Origin: an uncultured Lachnospiraceae bacterium
Lineage (GTDB): Bacteria > Bacillota_A > Clostridia > Lachnospirales > Lachnospiraceae
Direction: 5' to 3'
NCBI GenBank assembly: GCA_947564305.1
Contig: CANOBT010000140.1
Coordinates: 1 to 14,259, forward strand
Length of the DNA stretch: 14,259 bases
Shown piece by piece: positions 5,912 through 13,775 of this stretch. The stretch's first letter is position 1. Each line of letters starts with the position of its first letter. The notes beneath the pieces were generated by a model. It searched no databases and was not told the DNA's origin. It worked only from the letters and a program-made list of their open reading frames with translations. Both the position numbers and the translations under genes were made by a program.

Positions 5912-7355
5912 GGGCTTCGCCCTGTTGTTGCTTTAAGATTTCCTGCTGGCCGAGGTAGAGCAGGAGCTGCCATTTACCGGGCATATTTCCGGCGCCTTCC
6001 AGCAGTTCCACTTTATTCAGCGGTTCCCTGCCGCCGGATTTTTCATGAGGACGCAGAAAGTTATAGTAAGCTACCCAGAGAGAAACGCTGTGTATTGCGC
6101 CGCCGTCCGTACCGTAACCGCAGGTGACGCGGTAAGATTCCTTGAAGGTTCGGTTCAGGCGTTCAATCAACTGTTTAAATGGCCGGAATTTTTTGGATAC
6201 TTCGTCGTCATTGGTAAGGCCGATCACCTGTGTGATGGATACGTCCCAGCCTTTTTCAATCTTGAACTGCTGGGCGGCAAGCGGGTACGCGCTGTATCCG
6301 TCGGCAATGAATTTCAGGGTTTTGCCAGGGAATTCCTTAAATTTATCAAATGCCATGCGCATGGTAAGAATGCAGGGCCCCACATCTCTTGAAGTGGAGA
6401 CCTGATAGCCCAGGATGGAGCGTGTCACTTTGTCCATGATGAGCCAGACATATGCCTTTGCCCCTTTGATCTTGATGTAAGTTTCATCGGCGGCAAGTTC
6501 GCTGGAAGGATTGTAGTCATAGGAATCGACAAAGGGGCGGATGATGACGGCGGCTGTTTTGGCATAGTTGTTGACCATGGTATGGGAGATGTCAATGCCA
6601 TGGATTTCTTTCAGGGCCTGTACGGTCTGCCGCAGGGAGAGCTTTAAGTTTACCCGGTAGGTAAGGCACAGCCCCATGATATGGGCGCTGTTTTTCTTGT
6701 ATCGGAAGGAGGTTGCCCACTTTGGGAGCTGGTTCAGTTCCATATCAAAAAAGTTTACGGAAAACTCGCGGTAAAGATACCGCAGTTTGTATTTCCAGTA
6801 TTCGGATTGTGGAAGCCCTTGTGGGAGCTTTCGGAGATTCCGACGATAGTAAGCGCAGTGATCGTTGACACACTTATGGATGCGGAAATGTTTCCGGTCT
6901 TTGACGGGCTTTAGTGCATGGCCGCAATAAGGGCACTGTAGTTTTAACGGGGAGGTTACTTTATCACCGTTGACAAAGGTTTGCCCGTAGATCTTGCACT
7001 TAAACTGTCCGCGGCCGCCGGAGTTGTCATAGAGGTAGTCGTGAGGGGCGCCGCAAAGAGGACAGACGGTGTCTGAGGGAACGTTACGGGGCTTGCCTTT
7101 CTGAGGCTTGACGGGTTTAACGGCTTTGCCGTAGCGGAGGAGGTAGTATTCGTTCCAGAGCTGCCAGTCCTGTTTGAAAAAAGGTTTGATGACAGGGAGT
7201 TTGTCCGTGAGGAATTTTTGGTATTTAGGGCTGTGGAGTTCCTCATGGGCCCACTGCTTGAGAGGGATGTATCTGCAGATAAAAAGAACAAGCCAGCAGA
7301 TTTGCTGATATTGTTCTTGAATGATTTTAAGTAAATAGAGTATAATGTTATCCAT
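5898..7355 (-). CDS. IS6-like DDE transposase with N-terminal zinc ribbons
   Basis: A 485-residue transposase from the ATG at 7355, chosen because AGGAAA lies nine bases upstream (7365-7370 on the plus strand) with a TATAAT box beyond; the frame itself opens at 7439. Two zinc-ribbon-like segments come first: CPLC (98-101) with Cys120, and CPYC (141-144) with Cys162 and Cys167. The catalytic domain follows: ADETYIKIKG (Asp290), FIADGYSAY (Asp352) and LIERLNRTFKE (Glu398), a DDE triad with wording close to IS6/IS240 and rve-type enzymes. The protein is longer than the roughly 230-residue classical IS6 transposases because of the N-terminal extension. In the first ribbon the second pair reads CKIY where CxxC would be expected, so one zinc ligand may be missing. 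The frame is otherwise intact. It runs against the glycan genes. Confidence 0.85.
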   Translation of the reverse strand: MDNIILYLLKIIQEQYQQICWLVLFICRYIPLKQWAHEELHSPKYQKFLTDKLPVIKPFFKQDWQLWNEYYLLRYGKAVKPVKPQKGKPRNVPSDTVCPLCGAPHDYLYDNSGGRGQFKCKIYGQTFVNGDKVTSPLKLQCPYCGHALKPVKDRKHFRIHKCVNDHCAYYRRNLRKLPQGLPQSEYWKYKLRYLYREFSVNFFDMELNQLPKWATSFRYKKNSAHIMGLCLTYRVNLKLSLRQTVQALKEIHGIDISHTMVNNYAKTAAVIIRPFVDSYDYNPSSELAADETYIKIKGAKAYVWLIMDKVTRSILGYQVSTSRDVGPCILTMRMAFDKFKEFPGKTLKFIADGYSAYPLAAQQFKIEKGWDVSITQVIGLTNDDEVSKKFRPFKQLIERLNRTFKESYRVTCGYGTDGGAIHSVSLWVAYYNFLRPHEKSGGREPLNKVELLEGAGNMPGKWQLLLYLGQQEILKQQQGEAHICS

Positions 7356-7398
7356 AGCAATGATTTTCCTTTTGTGTTTTGTTGTTTGTGGTGAACTC

Positions 7399-7404
7399 AT
7401 TATA
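7399..7404 (-). promoter_or_regulatory. Probable -10 box of the transposase promoter
   Basis: TATAAT on the minus strand lies 43 bases before the ATG at 7355. The sequence 17 bases upstream (AAGCAA) is a poor -35 match, so the promoter may be weak. Confidence 0.45.
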
Positions 7405-7486
7405 CACGAAAAAGGGGGGCATTGCTTTTTTATTTGCAAAAAGTGGTGTAACCCTTGAAAATAAAAGGTTCTAATTATAAATAGGG

Positions 7487-7506
7487 CTGTAAAACTTTAC
7501 AGTACC
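7487..7506 (-). repeat. Right terminal inverted repeat of the IS and of the whole transposon
   Basis: Read inward from 7506 the end is GGTACTGTAAAGT. It includes a perfect palindrome at 7487-7502 with 7-bp arms (CTGTAAA and TTTACAG) and a two-base centre. Confidence 0.8.
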
Positions 7507-7514
7507 GCCTGAAA
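7507..7514. repeat. Right 8-bp target site duplication (gcctgaaa)
   Basis: Identical to 3034-3041 and flush with the right end. The next three bases are TAA, which would be the natural stop codon of the interrupted beta-propeller gene. Confidence 0.9.
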
Positions 7515-7555
7515 TAAACAGGTCTTTATATGAAAATATTTGGAGGAATGCCAGG

Positions 7556-8875
7556 ATGGACATCTCTGTAATCATACCAATTTATAATGTAAAAAAATAT
7601 CTTAGAGAATGTTTGGACAGCCTGCTGGCACAGTCCCATATGGATTGTGAATTCATCTGTATTGATGATGGTTCTGAGGATGATTCTTACAAAATTGTTG
7701 AATGCTATATGGATAAAGATAAGCGTTTCCAACTGATACGGCAAAAAAATAAAGGGCTTGCGGGGACAAGAAATGTCGGCATACAAAAAGCGAAGGGAAA
7801 ATATCTTGTTTTTTTGGATTCGGATGATTATTTCGCGGATAGCAGCGTTTTAGCCAAGTTATATCAGAACGCAGAGGAGAGAAACCTGGAACTGTTAAGC
7901 TTCGAGACGGAGCTTATATATGAAGGCAATATGAAAGAAATAGATAATAAAGATTTTTATTATTATAAAAAAAATACTTATCCAGGAATTCGGAAAGGAA
8001 TGGAGTTTTTTATCGATATGATGTCGAACCAGGAGTATTGTGATTCTGCATGTATGTTACTTGTTAACCGGGAATGGCTATTGAAGAAGAAGATTCTATT
8101 TTATCCAGGAATTCTTTATGAAGATTCATTGTTTTGTATGCAGTGCTTTCTGAATGCCGGCAGAATGGCACATTTATCGGAAAAATTTTATATATATCGA
8201 ATAAGAAAAAAATCAATTATGACTAGCAGCGTACGGTGGGTAAATGTACGCAGCAGACTGATTGTGTACCGTGAAATCTTGCGTCTGTTGATTTTGTATG
8301 GAAAGTATGGAGTAAGGCTGCAAGAACCCATGACAGAGTATCTTTCATTGGTTGCATCCCATGCAAAGTATATGGATGAATTTCGGATTGACGAGCCGTC
8401 CGATGAGAAATCAGAACCGATAGACATATTGTTGATGAAAACAATGGAATTGGGGAAATATCGGATAGAAGTGAATGAACAGGTAGTTTTGAGTGGATTA
8501 GAGAAGCTTGTTGCAGATAGCGAGGGAATTATTCTTTATGGTGCTGGGGAGGTGGGAAGAATGTTTTTCCGGTTCTTGCAGGATAAGGGGTTGAGTGGGA
8601 AGGTGTTGTGTTATGCGACAAGCGGAAAACCTGAGTTTTTTTTAAATCTGAATAATATTCCGGTTCTTCCAATCAGTGAGGCAATAGAGAAGCCTGGTCA
8701 GGTAATCGTATCTGTGATTGCTTATGATGCGCGGATGGCTATGCAGAAGACATTGAACCAGCTTGGAGTGAGAGATTTCCAAATGTTTGACCAATATATA
8801 TACCGTGCATTGCGGCATTATTTGCAAGTGTCGGATGTTGTAAACTATGCAGAAGGAAAAAAGAAGAATGAATGA
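7556..8875 (+). CDS. Family-2 glycosyltransferase with C-terminal Rossmann-like module
   Basis: A 439-residue protein with a GGAGG site nine bases before its ATG. The GT-A fold domain starts at once: VIIPIYNV (5-12), the nucleotide-binding IDDGS (36-40), NKGLAGTRNVG (65-75) and the DxDD metal motif FLDSDDY (86-92); YEDSLF downstream is the likely ED catalytic-base region. Residues from about 323 form a separate module beginning GIILYGAGEVG, like that in neighbouring proteins. It should transfer a sugar from an activated nucleotide sugar to a lipid-linked glycan at the cytoplasmic membrane face; the sugar is unknown. In the ancestral order it directly followed the beta-propeller gene; the transposon now separates them. 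The next gene overlaps its 3' end by 8 bases, indicating co-translation. Confidence 0.88.
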   Translation: MDISVIIPIYNVKKYLRECLDSLLAQSHMDCEFICIDDGSEDDSYKIVECYMDKDKRFQLIRQKNKGLAGTRNVGIQKAKGKYLVFLDSDDYFADSSVLAKLYQNAEERNLELLSFETELIYEGNMKEIDNKDFYYYKKNTYPGIRKGMEFFIDMMSNQEYCDSACMLLVNREWLLKKKILFYPGILYEDSLFCMQCFLNAGRMAHLSEKFYIYRIRKKSIMTSSVRWVNVRSRLIVYREILRLLILYGKYGVRLQEPMTEYLSLVASHAKYMDEFRIDEPSDEKSEPIDILLMKTMELGKYRIEVNEQVVLSGLEKLVADSEGIILYGAGEVGRMFFRFLQDKGLSGKVLCYATSGKPEFFLNLNNIPVLPISEAIEKPGQVIVSVIAYDARMAMQKTLNQLGVRDFQMFDQYIYRALRHYLQVSDVVNYAEGKKKNE

Positions 8876-10226
8876 AATCAAGGTGTCTGTAATCATATAC
8901 GTGAAGAATACGATAGATTACATAGAAAAATGCGTCAGAAGCGTTATGGAACAGTCGCTTCAAGAAATAGAAATTTTGGTGATAGACGGGGGAAGCACGG
9001 ATGGTACGTTAGGAATCATTGAAAAATTGAAACAGTCAGACAGCCGGATTCGATTGTTCCATTCGTCCGCCAGTGTAGGAAGCCAGTTTAATCTGGGATT
9101 GAGAGAGGCACGGGGCAGGTATATTGGCATCTGTGAGGCGGACGACTATATACTTCCGGAAATGTATGAAAGGCAGTATCGGTTAGCTGATGAGAATCGG
9201 CTTGATGTAATAAGAGGGGGATACTACCAGATTTTTAATATAGAGGATAGAGAATATCAATTTAAACTAAAATCTTGTTATCAAGATGAATTTACTGAGA
9301 AAGTGATGATTTCAAAGAAACATACATTTTTTTTGGAACAGGGGATCAACGGCTTTTGGAATGGGATTTATAGAAGACAGTTTTTATTGGATAACCAAAT
9401 ATGGATGAATGAAACGGAAGGGGCAGCTTATCAGGATATTTCCTTTTCTTTTCTGACACAACTGTATGCGGAGAGAATCTGGTTTATGAAGGATGCGTTT
9501 TATTGCTATCGGATTGATAACCCTAATGCATCAGTCAATTCGCTGCGTGGGATTGAATTACATATAAAGGAATATGAAGAATTAAAGAAACGGCTGAAAA
9601 TTCAAGGACTATGGGAAGAATACAAAAATATGTTCTTTAGTTGGGAACTGATTAGTTACCGATGGTTTCTTGGAGAATTACCCAGGGAGCTAAAAAGTTT
9701 TAACGCAGAAAAAATATATTGTTATTTAAGGGAACAGGGAAAAGAAGAACAATACGATGAAAATAAAGTAATGGAAACGGTGAGGGATCTTGCGGAAGCT
9801 CTTTTATGCAGTAAATCAACATTTACAGAAGATATATTGTCTGAGACGGACAATGCCGGGGAGCTTTTGGAGTATATCGATAGTTATTTTAGAAATGATA
9901 AAACAATTATCTTGTTTGGGGCGGGGCATATTGGAAATATTTTAAAACAGTTTTTGTACCTGTGTAACAAAGAAGTTTTTATGATGGACAATAATACTCT
10001 TTTGCAGCAACATGGGATGATGGGAGAGGCAGTGTATAAGCCGGAGGAGCTTGTAGTTCGTTTCCCGTATGGAAGATATATTATTGCGAATGTCAGTCAT
10101 GCGGTGGAGATGAAGGAACAGCTTCTAAAGCTTGGGGCAGAGCGTAGGAATATCTTAATATGTGATAATGAGGAATTTTTTTTAAGGAAGATTTTTGTGA
10201 AAGTGAGACAGTACCGTGGACAGTAG
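8868..10226 (+). CDS. Family-2 glycosyltransferase with C-terminal Rossmann-like module
   Basis: A 452-residue protein from the ATG at 8868, inside the end of the previous gene and preceded by AGAAGGAAAA; an ATG at 8847 would add seven residues and is less well placed. GT-A motifs are VSVIIYVKNT near the N-terminus, VIDGGSTDGT, SVGSQFNLGLREARG and the metal motif EADDY. Where many relatives have ED for the catalytic base this protein has YQDISF, a mild departure. From about residue 345 the sequence IILFGAGHIGNILKQF begins the shared Rossmann-like module, ending near the C-terminus. Its acceptor and donor are unknown. The 3' end overlaps the next gene by 11 bases, consistent with one operon. 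Confidence 0.85.
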   Translation: MNEIKVSVIIYVKNTIDYIEKCVRSVMEQSLQEIEILVIDGGSTDGTLGIIEKLKQSDSRIRLFHSSASVGSQFNLGLREARGRYIGICEADDYILPEMYERQYRLADENRLDVIRGGYYQIFNIEDREYQFKLKSCYQDEFTEKVMISKKHTFFLEQGINGFWNGIYRRQFLLDNQIWMNETEGAAYQDISFSFLTQLYAERIWFMKDAFYCYRIDNPNASVNSLRGIELHIKEYEELKKRLKIQGLWEEYKNMFFSWELISYRWFLGELPRELKSFNAEKIYCYLREQGKEEQYDENKVMETVRDLAEALLCSKSTFTEDILSETDNAGELLEYIDSYFRNDKTIILFGAGHIGNILKQFLYLCNKEVFMMDNNTLLQQHGMMGEAVYKPEELVVRFPYGRYIIANVSHAVEMKEQLLKLGAERRNILICDNEEFFLRKIFVKVRQYRGQ

Positions 10227-11391
10227 ATTTATTCGTAAGGTAAGCGTCATTGTGCCGGCATATAATGCCGAACGGTATATTGAAAGCTGCCTGGACAGCC
10301 TTATACGCCAGAACTGTAAAAACTTAGAAATTGTTATAATTGATGATGGTTCTGAGGATTCAACAGGCATTATTTGTGATATGTATCAGCAATGCTATAA
10401 GAATTTTATAAAAGTAGGGCATTGTCATCATGGCGGCGTTTCTCGTGCGCGGTTATCGGGTGTCCAGAAGGCATCAGGAGAGTATGTCGTATTTGTGGAT
10501 GCAGATGATTGGGTTGAAAACGATTATATATCGTCAATGTTGTTCCACATGGAAGAGGCGGATATTGTTGCGGCAGGTATCGCAAGGGAGGTAGTGGATA
10601 CGGCAGAAAAGGCGTTTTACGAGTTTAATGGAATGCCGTCCGGGAAGTACGAAGAAATTCCTGATAGGCAGAAACTTTATGGTAAAATGCTTTACAGTGA
10701 GGAGCCATACCGATTTGGCGTACTGCCATACATCTGTAATAAAATGTTTCGGAGAGATATTCTGCAGCTTATACTGGAAAAGTCAGATAAGCGTATTTTT
10801 GACGGGGAAGATGCGTCGGTTGTATATCGTTACCTTTTGATATCACAGAAAATAGTCCTTACGGATGAATGTAAATATCATTATCTATATCATAAGGGAA
10901 CGGCGTCATTAACGGATAGGAAAGATGCGTATCTAAATGCGTCGTATCTTTATCAAGAGTTATATGAGTGTTTTACACAAAGTGTATTTAATACAATTTT
11001 ATTAGAACAGTTAGATTATTACATGCGCCGTATGGTTTGGAAAAAGGATCCTGCAGCATACCTGCAAGTGAATTCATTTCTTTTCCCTTATGATAAAGTA
11101 AAACAGGGTTCAGGTATAGTTCTTTATGGGATGGGGAAAGTTGGAAAGGCTTTTTACCAACAAATTGTTCAGACTCAATATTGTGGTATCATTGCTTGGG
11201 CAGACCAAAAACCCGTACAGATTCCAGAAATAGTTGAAAATGTTCCGGGGATACTCCCGGACGAAATTAAGGAATATTGTTTTGACTACCTGGTAATTGC
11301 GATTCAGAATAGAATAACTGCCTGTGAGATTGCAGAAACGTTATCCTTTGCGGGGATAGACAGGAAGAAAGTGATTATTCCGGATCTATAG
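10216..11391 (+). CDS. Family-2 glycosyltransferase with C-terminal Rossmann-like module
   Basis: A 391-residue protein, apparently starting at GTG (10216) within the end of the preceding gene; the ribosome binding site is weak, so translation may depend on coupling. The GT-A domain shows VSVIVPAYNAERYI, IIDDGSEDSTG, VSRARLSG and the metal motif VDADDW, then FDGEDASVVYRYL with the likely catalytic-base ED. From about residue 300, SGIVLYGMGKVGKAF opens the Rossmann-like module, which runs to the C-terminus (KKVIIPDL). It is the shortest of the three glycosyltransferases here. It probably adds one residue of the repeat unit; the linkage cannot be predicted from motifs. Confidence 0.87.
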   Translation: MDSRFIRKVSVIVPAYNAERYIESCLDSLIRQNCKNLEIVIIDDGSEDSTGIICDMYQQCYKNFIKVGHCHHGGVSRARLSGVQKASGEYVVFVDADDWVENDYISSMLFHMEEADIVAAGIAREVVDTAEKAFYEFNGMPSGKYEEIPDRQKLYGKMLYSEEPYRFGVLPYICNKMFRRDILQLILEKSDKRIFDGEDASVVYRYLLISQKIVLTDECKYHYLYHKGTASLTDRKDAYLNASYLYQELYECFTQSVFNTILLEQLDYYMRRMVWKKDPAAYLQVNSFLFPYDKVKQGSGIVLYGMGKVGKAFYQQIVQTQYCGIIAWADQKPVQIPEIVENVPGILPDEIKEYCFDYLVIAIQNRITACEIAETLSFAGIDRKKVIIPDL

Positions 11392-11474
11392 TGCCGTTGG
11401 GGGAGCGTGATGATTGATCCTGGGCAGCACGGAGTATAGGGGTAATTACAAAGCTGGGAGGAGCGGGCAGATTT

Positions 11475-12605
11475 ATGTATAATGCGGAACGGACGATAAA
11501 AAAGTTAAAGGAAAGCCGGCAGGTAGTAATTTTTGGAGCCGGACTTGTTGCTGTTCAAGTTGCAAACTGTATGATGAGCAGACCATATCAATTACGGATT
11601 GACTATTGCATTGTTACAGATATGAAAGAAAATCTGAATTATATCACGGGTATACCGGTGATTGGTTTGGAAGAAGCAGTATATAATGTACGGAAAGATG
11701 CGGTGATATTGATTGCAACAATGGAAAAGCATCGGAATTCAATCCAGGACAGTCTGCGTAGATATGGCTTTTCAAACAGCATTCCAGTGACATTTGAAAG
11801 CGATTTGTGGAGTGAACTTCAGGGAAACTATTATAGGGAACATTGGTTGATGGGAGAAAAGCCATATCTTACCTTGGAGGAGGAATTGACGGAAGTATCA
11901 GGGCGTAACCCAGTCGGTAAACCTATTGTCAGAATCTATACCGTCAGATCTCATATGGATAAGTCGGAGGGAGCGGAGATTTCTTGTCATCATTGGGAGA
12001 TCCCGATTCAGGCAGGAGCGTCCTTGAGTGGAAGGCAGATTTGTGGAATCAGGGACAATATTGGAGATAATATTTCTTATAAAAACAGACAATACTGTGA
12101 ATTAACGGCATTGTATTGGATCTGGAAACATGATCATTCTGATTATACCGGACTTTGCCATTATCGGAGGCATTTTCAACTAGACAGTAAGATTCTGGAG
12201 GCTTTGGTATGTTCTGATATAGATGTGGTATTGACGATACCGATTCTAAATTTTCCAAGCGTAAGAGAAGTATATCGGCATGATCATGTAGAAAAGGACT
12301 GGGAGATTATGCTGGAAGCAGTCAGGAAACTGGCGCCAGAGTATCTGGCAGCAGCCATAGAGCTACAGAATGGCAACTATTATTATGGATATAACATGTT
12401 GATTGCGAGGAAAGAAATTCTGGATCGTTATTGTGAGTGGCTGTTTCCAATTCTGGACTATTGTGAGACGCATTGTGAGACAAAGGAAGATGCATATCAG
12501 AATCGCTATATTGGTTTTTTGGCAGAGCGGTTACTGTCGGTTTATTTTCGGAGTCATGTGGATGAATATAAAATTGTCCATGCAAGGAAGCATTTTACAG
12601 GATAA
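11475..12605 (+). CDS. DUF4422 glycosyltransferase-like protein with N-terminal Rossmann-like module
   Basis: A 376-residue protein with GGGAGGAG before its ATG. Residues about 16-110 carry the Rossmann-like module (VVIFGAGLVA). The DUF4422 part begins near residue 151 with VRIYTVRSHMDK and includes IQAGASLSG (178-186), DNIGDNIS (194-201), YCELTALYWIWK (207-218) and GLCHYRRHF (226-234). The end YIGFLAERLLSVYF matches the other copies. Two DUF4422 genes lie side by side here (this and the next), suggesting duplication with divergence, each perhaps adding a different sugar. The preceding 83 bases hold no feature beyond the ribosome binding site. Confidence 0.85.
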   Translation: MYNAERTIKKLKESRQVVIFGAGLVAVQVANCMMSRPYQLRIDYCIVTDMKENLNYITGIPVIGLEEAVYNVRKDAVILIATMEKHRNSIQDSLRRYGFSNSIPVTFESDLWSELQGNYYREHWLMGEKPYLTLEEELTEVSGRNPVGKPIVRIYTVRSHMDKSEGAEISCHHWEIPIQAGASLSGRQICGIRDNIGDNISYKNRQYCELTALYWIWKHDHSDYTGLCHYRRHFQLDSKILEALVCSDIDVVLTIPILNFPSVREVYRHDHVEKDWEIMLEAVRKLAPEYLAAAIELQNGNYYYGYNMLIARKEILDRYCEWLFPILDYCETHCETKEDAYQNRYIGFLAERLLSVYFRSHVDEYKIVHARKHFTG

Positions 12606-12665
12606 TACCATAATAGTTCTAAAATTTGTAATTTGGAAGGTTATCAAGGAAGGGATGAGGATGGA

Positions 12666-13751
12666 ATGGATTTAGCCATATTCGGCGCCCAAGGCATGGC
12701 TCTTGGCGCCTGGGAAGCGATACATAACCTGTATCCAATCAGGAACATCCGGTGTTTCCTGGTTACAGAGAGGGGAAACAATGCGAAACATTTATCCGGA
12801 ATCCCAGTGTTAGAATTAGATTCATTTGCGAAAGCATTATCTGCGGAAGAAAAGGCGAATATTGAGGTTCTAATTGCGACGCCGGAGAATATGATGCCGG
12901 GAATCGAGACCAGCCTGGAGGAACATGGCCTTCCCTGTCATGTCCGCCTCACTTCTCCGAGATGGTCGGAGTTAATGAAATGTTATTATGTATGCGATAA
13001 AGAGTATATGCCTCTCAGGGCGCTGCCAGTCGGTTATCACAGAGCCGATATGCATGTCTTCATGGCAAAGTTCCATTTAGACAAGCCGCTGGCCGGACGG
13101 TATGATTTGCCTGAATGGATCACTCCAATCCAGGTGGGCGCTTCGCAAAGCTCCAGACGGGTTGCGAATATCCTGGACTGTGACGGAGAGAATATTTCCG
13201 CTAAGAATGGGAATTATTCGGAACTCACCGCACTCTATTGGATTTGGAAGAACCGTCTGCTGTATCCGTCTGACAGCCTGGAAACCGAATATTATGGTTT
13301 GGCGCATTACAGGAGGATTTTAGAACTTACGGAGGATGATGTGCTGAGGCTTGCAGATAATGAGGTGGATGTAGTCTTGCCCTATCCTTTGCTTTATGAG
13401 CCGAATATTGAAGAGCATCCTAAGAGATATCTGAAGACGGAAGACTGGGAGGCGGTGCAGAGGGCAGTTCGGGAGGCAGAACCGGAATATGCCGGAGAAT
13501 TCCCCCGTATTTTGAAGCAGAAATACTTTTATAATTACAATATCATTCTGGCAAGGAAAGAGGTCCTGGCAGATTATTGCGGATGGCTGTTTCCCATTCT
13601 GGAGCGGGTGGAAGAACTCAGTATTCCGGAAAGCGGGAAGCGGTCGGACCGTTATATAGGCTATGTGGGAGAAACTCTTGCAACCTTGTATTTTTTGTCT
13701 CAGAAGAAACGGCTGAATATTATGCATGCAGGGTGCAGATTTTTGACATAA
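12666..13751 (+). CDS. DUF4422 glycosyltransferase-like protein with N-terminal Rossmann-like module
   Basis: A 361-residue protein from the ATG at 12666, which follows GGGATGAGG; the frame also opens at a TTG at 12633 but the residues before MDLAIFGAQG look non-coding. The module starts almost at residue 1 (GAQGMA, 7-12). DUF4422 motifs are MAKFHLDKP, IQVGASQSS (about 155-163), DCDGENIS (171-178), YSELTALYWIWKN (184-196) and GLAHYRR (211-217), with YIGYVGETLATLYF near the end. Its motif set is closer to the family norm than that of the transposon-borne copy. It is 24 bases from the next gene and likely in the same operon. Confidence 0.85.
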   Translation: MDLAIFGAQGMALGAWEAIHNLYPIRNIRCFLVTERGNNAKHLSGIPVLELDSFAKALSAEEKANIEVLIATPENMMPGIETSLEEHGLPCHVRLTSPRWSELMKCYYVCDKEYMPLRALPVGYHRADMHVFMAKFHLDKPLAGRYDLPEWITPIQVGASQSSRRVANILDCDGENISAKNGNYSELTALYWIWKNRLLYPSDSLETEYYGLAHYRRILELTEDDVLRLADNEVDVVLPYPLLYEPNIEEHPKRYLKTEDWEAVQRAVREAEPEYAGEFPRILKQKYFYNYNIILARKEVLADYCGWLFPILERVEELSIPESGKRSDRYIGYVGETLATLYFLSQKKRLNIMHAGCRFLT

Positions 13752-13775
13752 GAACAGGAAGTTGAGGTTACAGAT

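Larger units (their letters stand above)
3042..7506. mobile_element. IS6-like transposon carrying glycan-biosynthesis cargo (4,465 bp)
   Basis: The unit is bounded by inverted repeats that match at 12 of 13 positions, GGTAGTGTAAAGT at 3042 and GGTACTGTAAAGT read inward from 7506, and is flanked by a perfect 8-bp direct repeat. Inside are a sugar epimerase, a DUF4422 protein, two gene remnants, and a complete IS-like element (5631-7506) on the right. The right inverted repeat is shared by the IS and the whole unit, while the left end at 3042 is a second, 24-of-26 matching copy of the IS left end. The inner end at 5631 has ttgttttt before it, which does not match gcctgaaa, so the duplication belongs to the larger unit. 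I infer that the transposase mobilised the whole segment using the outer left end. The cargo epimerase is richer in G+C than the interrupted gene: 41 of 60 bases at 4081-4140 against 19 of 60 at 2881-2940. Confidence 0.85.
5631..7506 (-). mobile_element. IS6-like insertion sequence, 1,876 bp
   Basis: The ends are GGTAGTGTAAAGT at 5631 and, read inward from 7506, GGTACTGTAAAGT, resembling IS6-family termini. An inner inverted pair ATTAGAACCTT (5680-5690 and 7465-7475) adds support that both ends belong to one element. It contains one transposase gene on the minus strand plus about 265 bases between the transposase stop and the left end, holding a long hairpin. The terminal spacing is asymmetric: the inner motif is 49 bases from the left tip and 31 from the right. 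Assignment to IS6 rests on the catalytic-domain wording, end sequence and 8-bp duplication, not on a database match. Confidence 0.75.

Noticed and set aside
6045..6405. Plus-strand frames inside the transposase region
   Set aside because: They are antisense to a transposase with clear zinc ribbons and DDE motifs and show no family features.
5623..7514. The simple IS (5631-7506) as the unit that inserted at this site
   Set aside because: The 8 bases before 5631 (ttgttttt) do not match those after 7506 (gcctgaaa); the matching octamer is instead before 3042.
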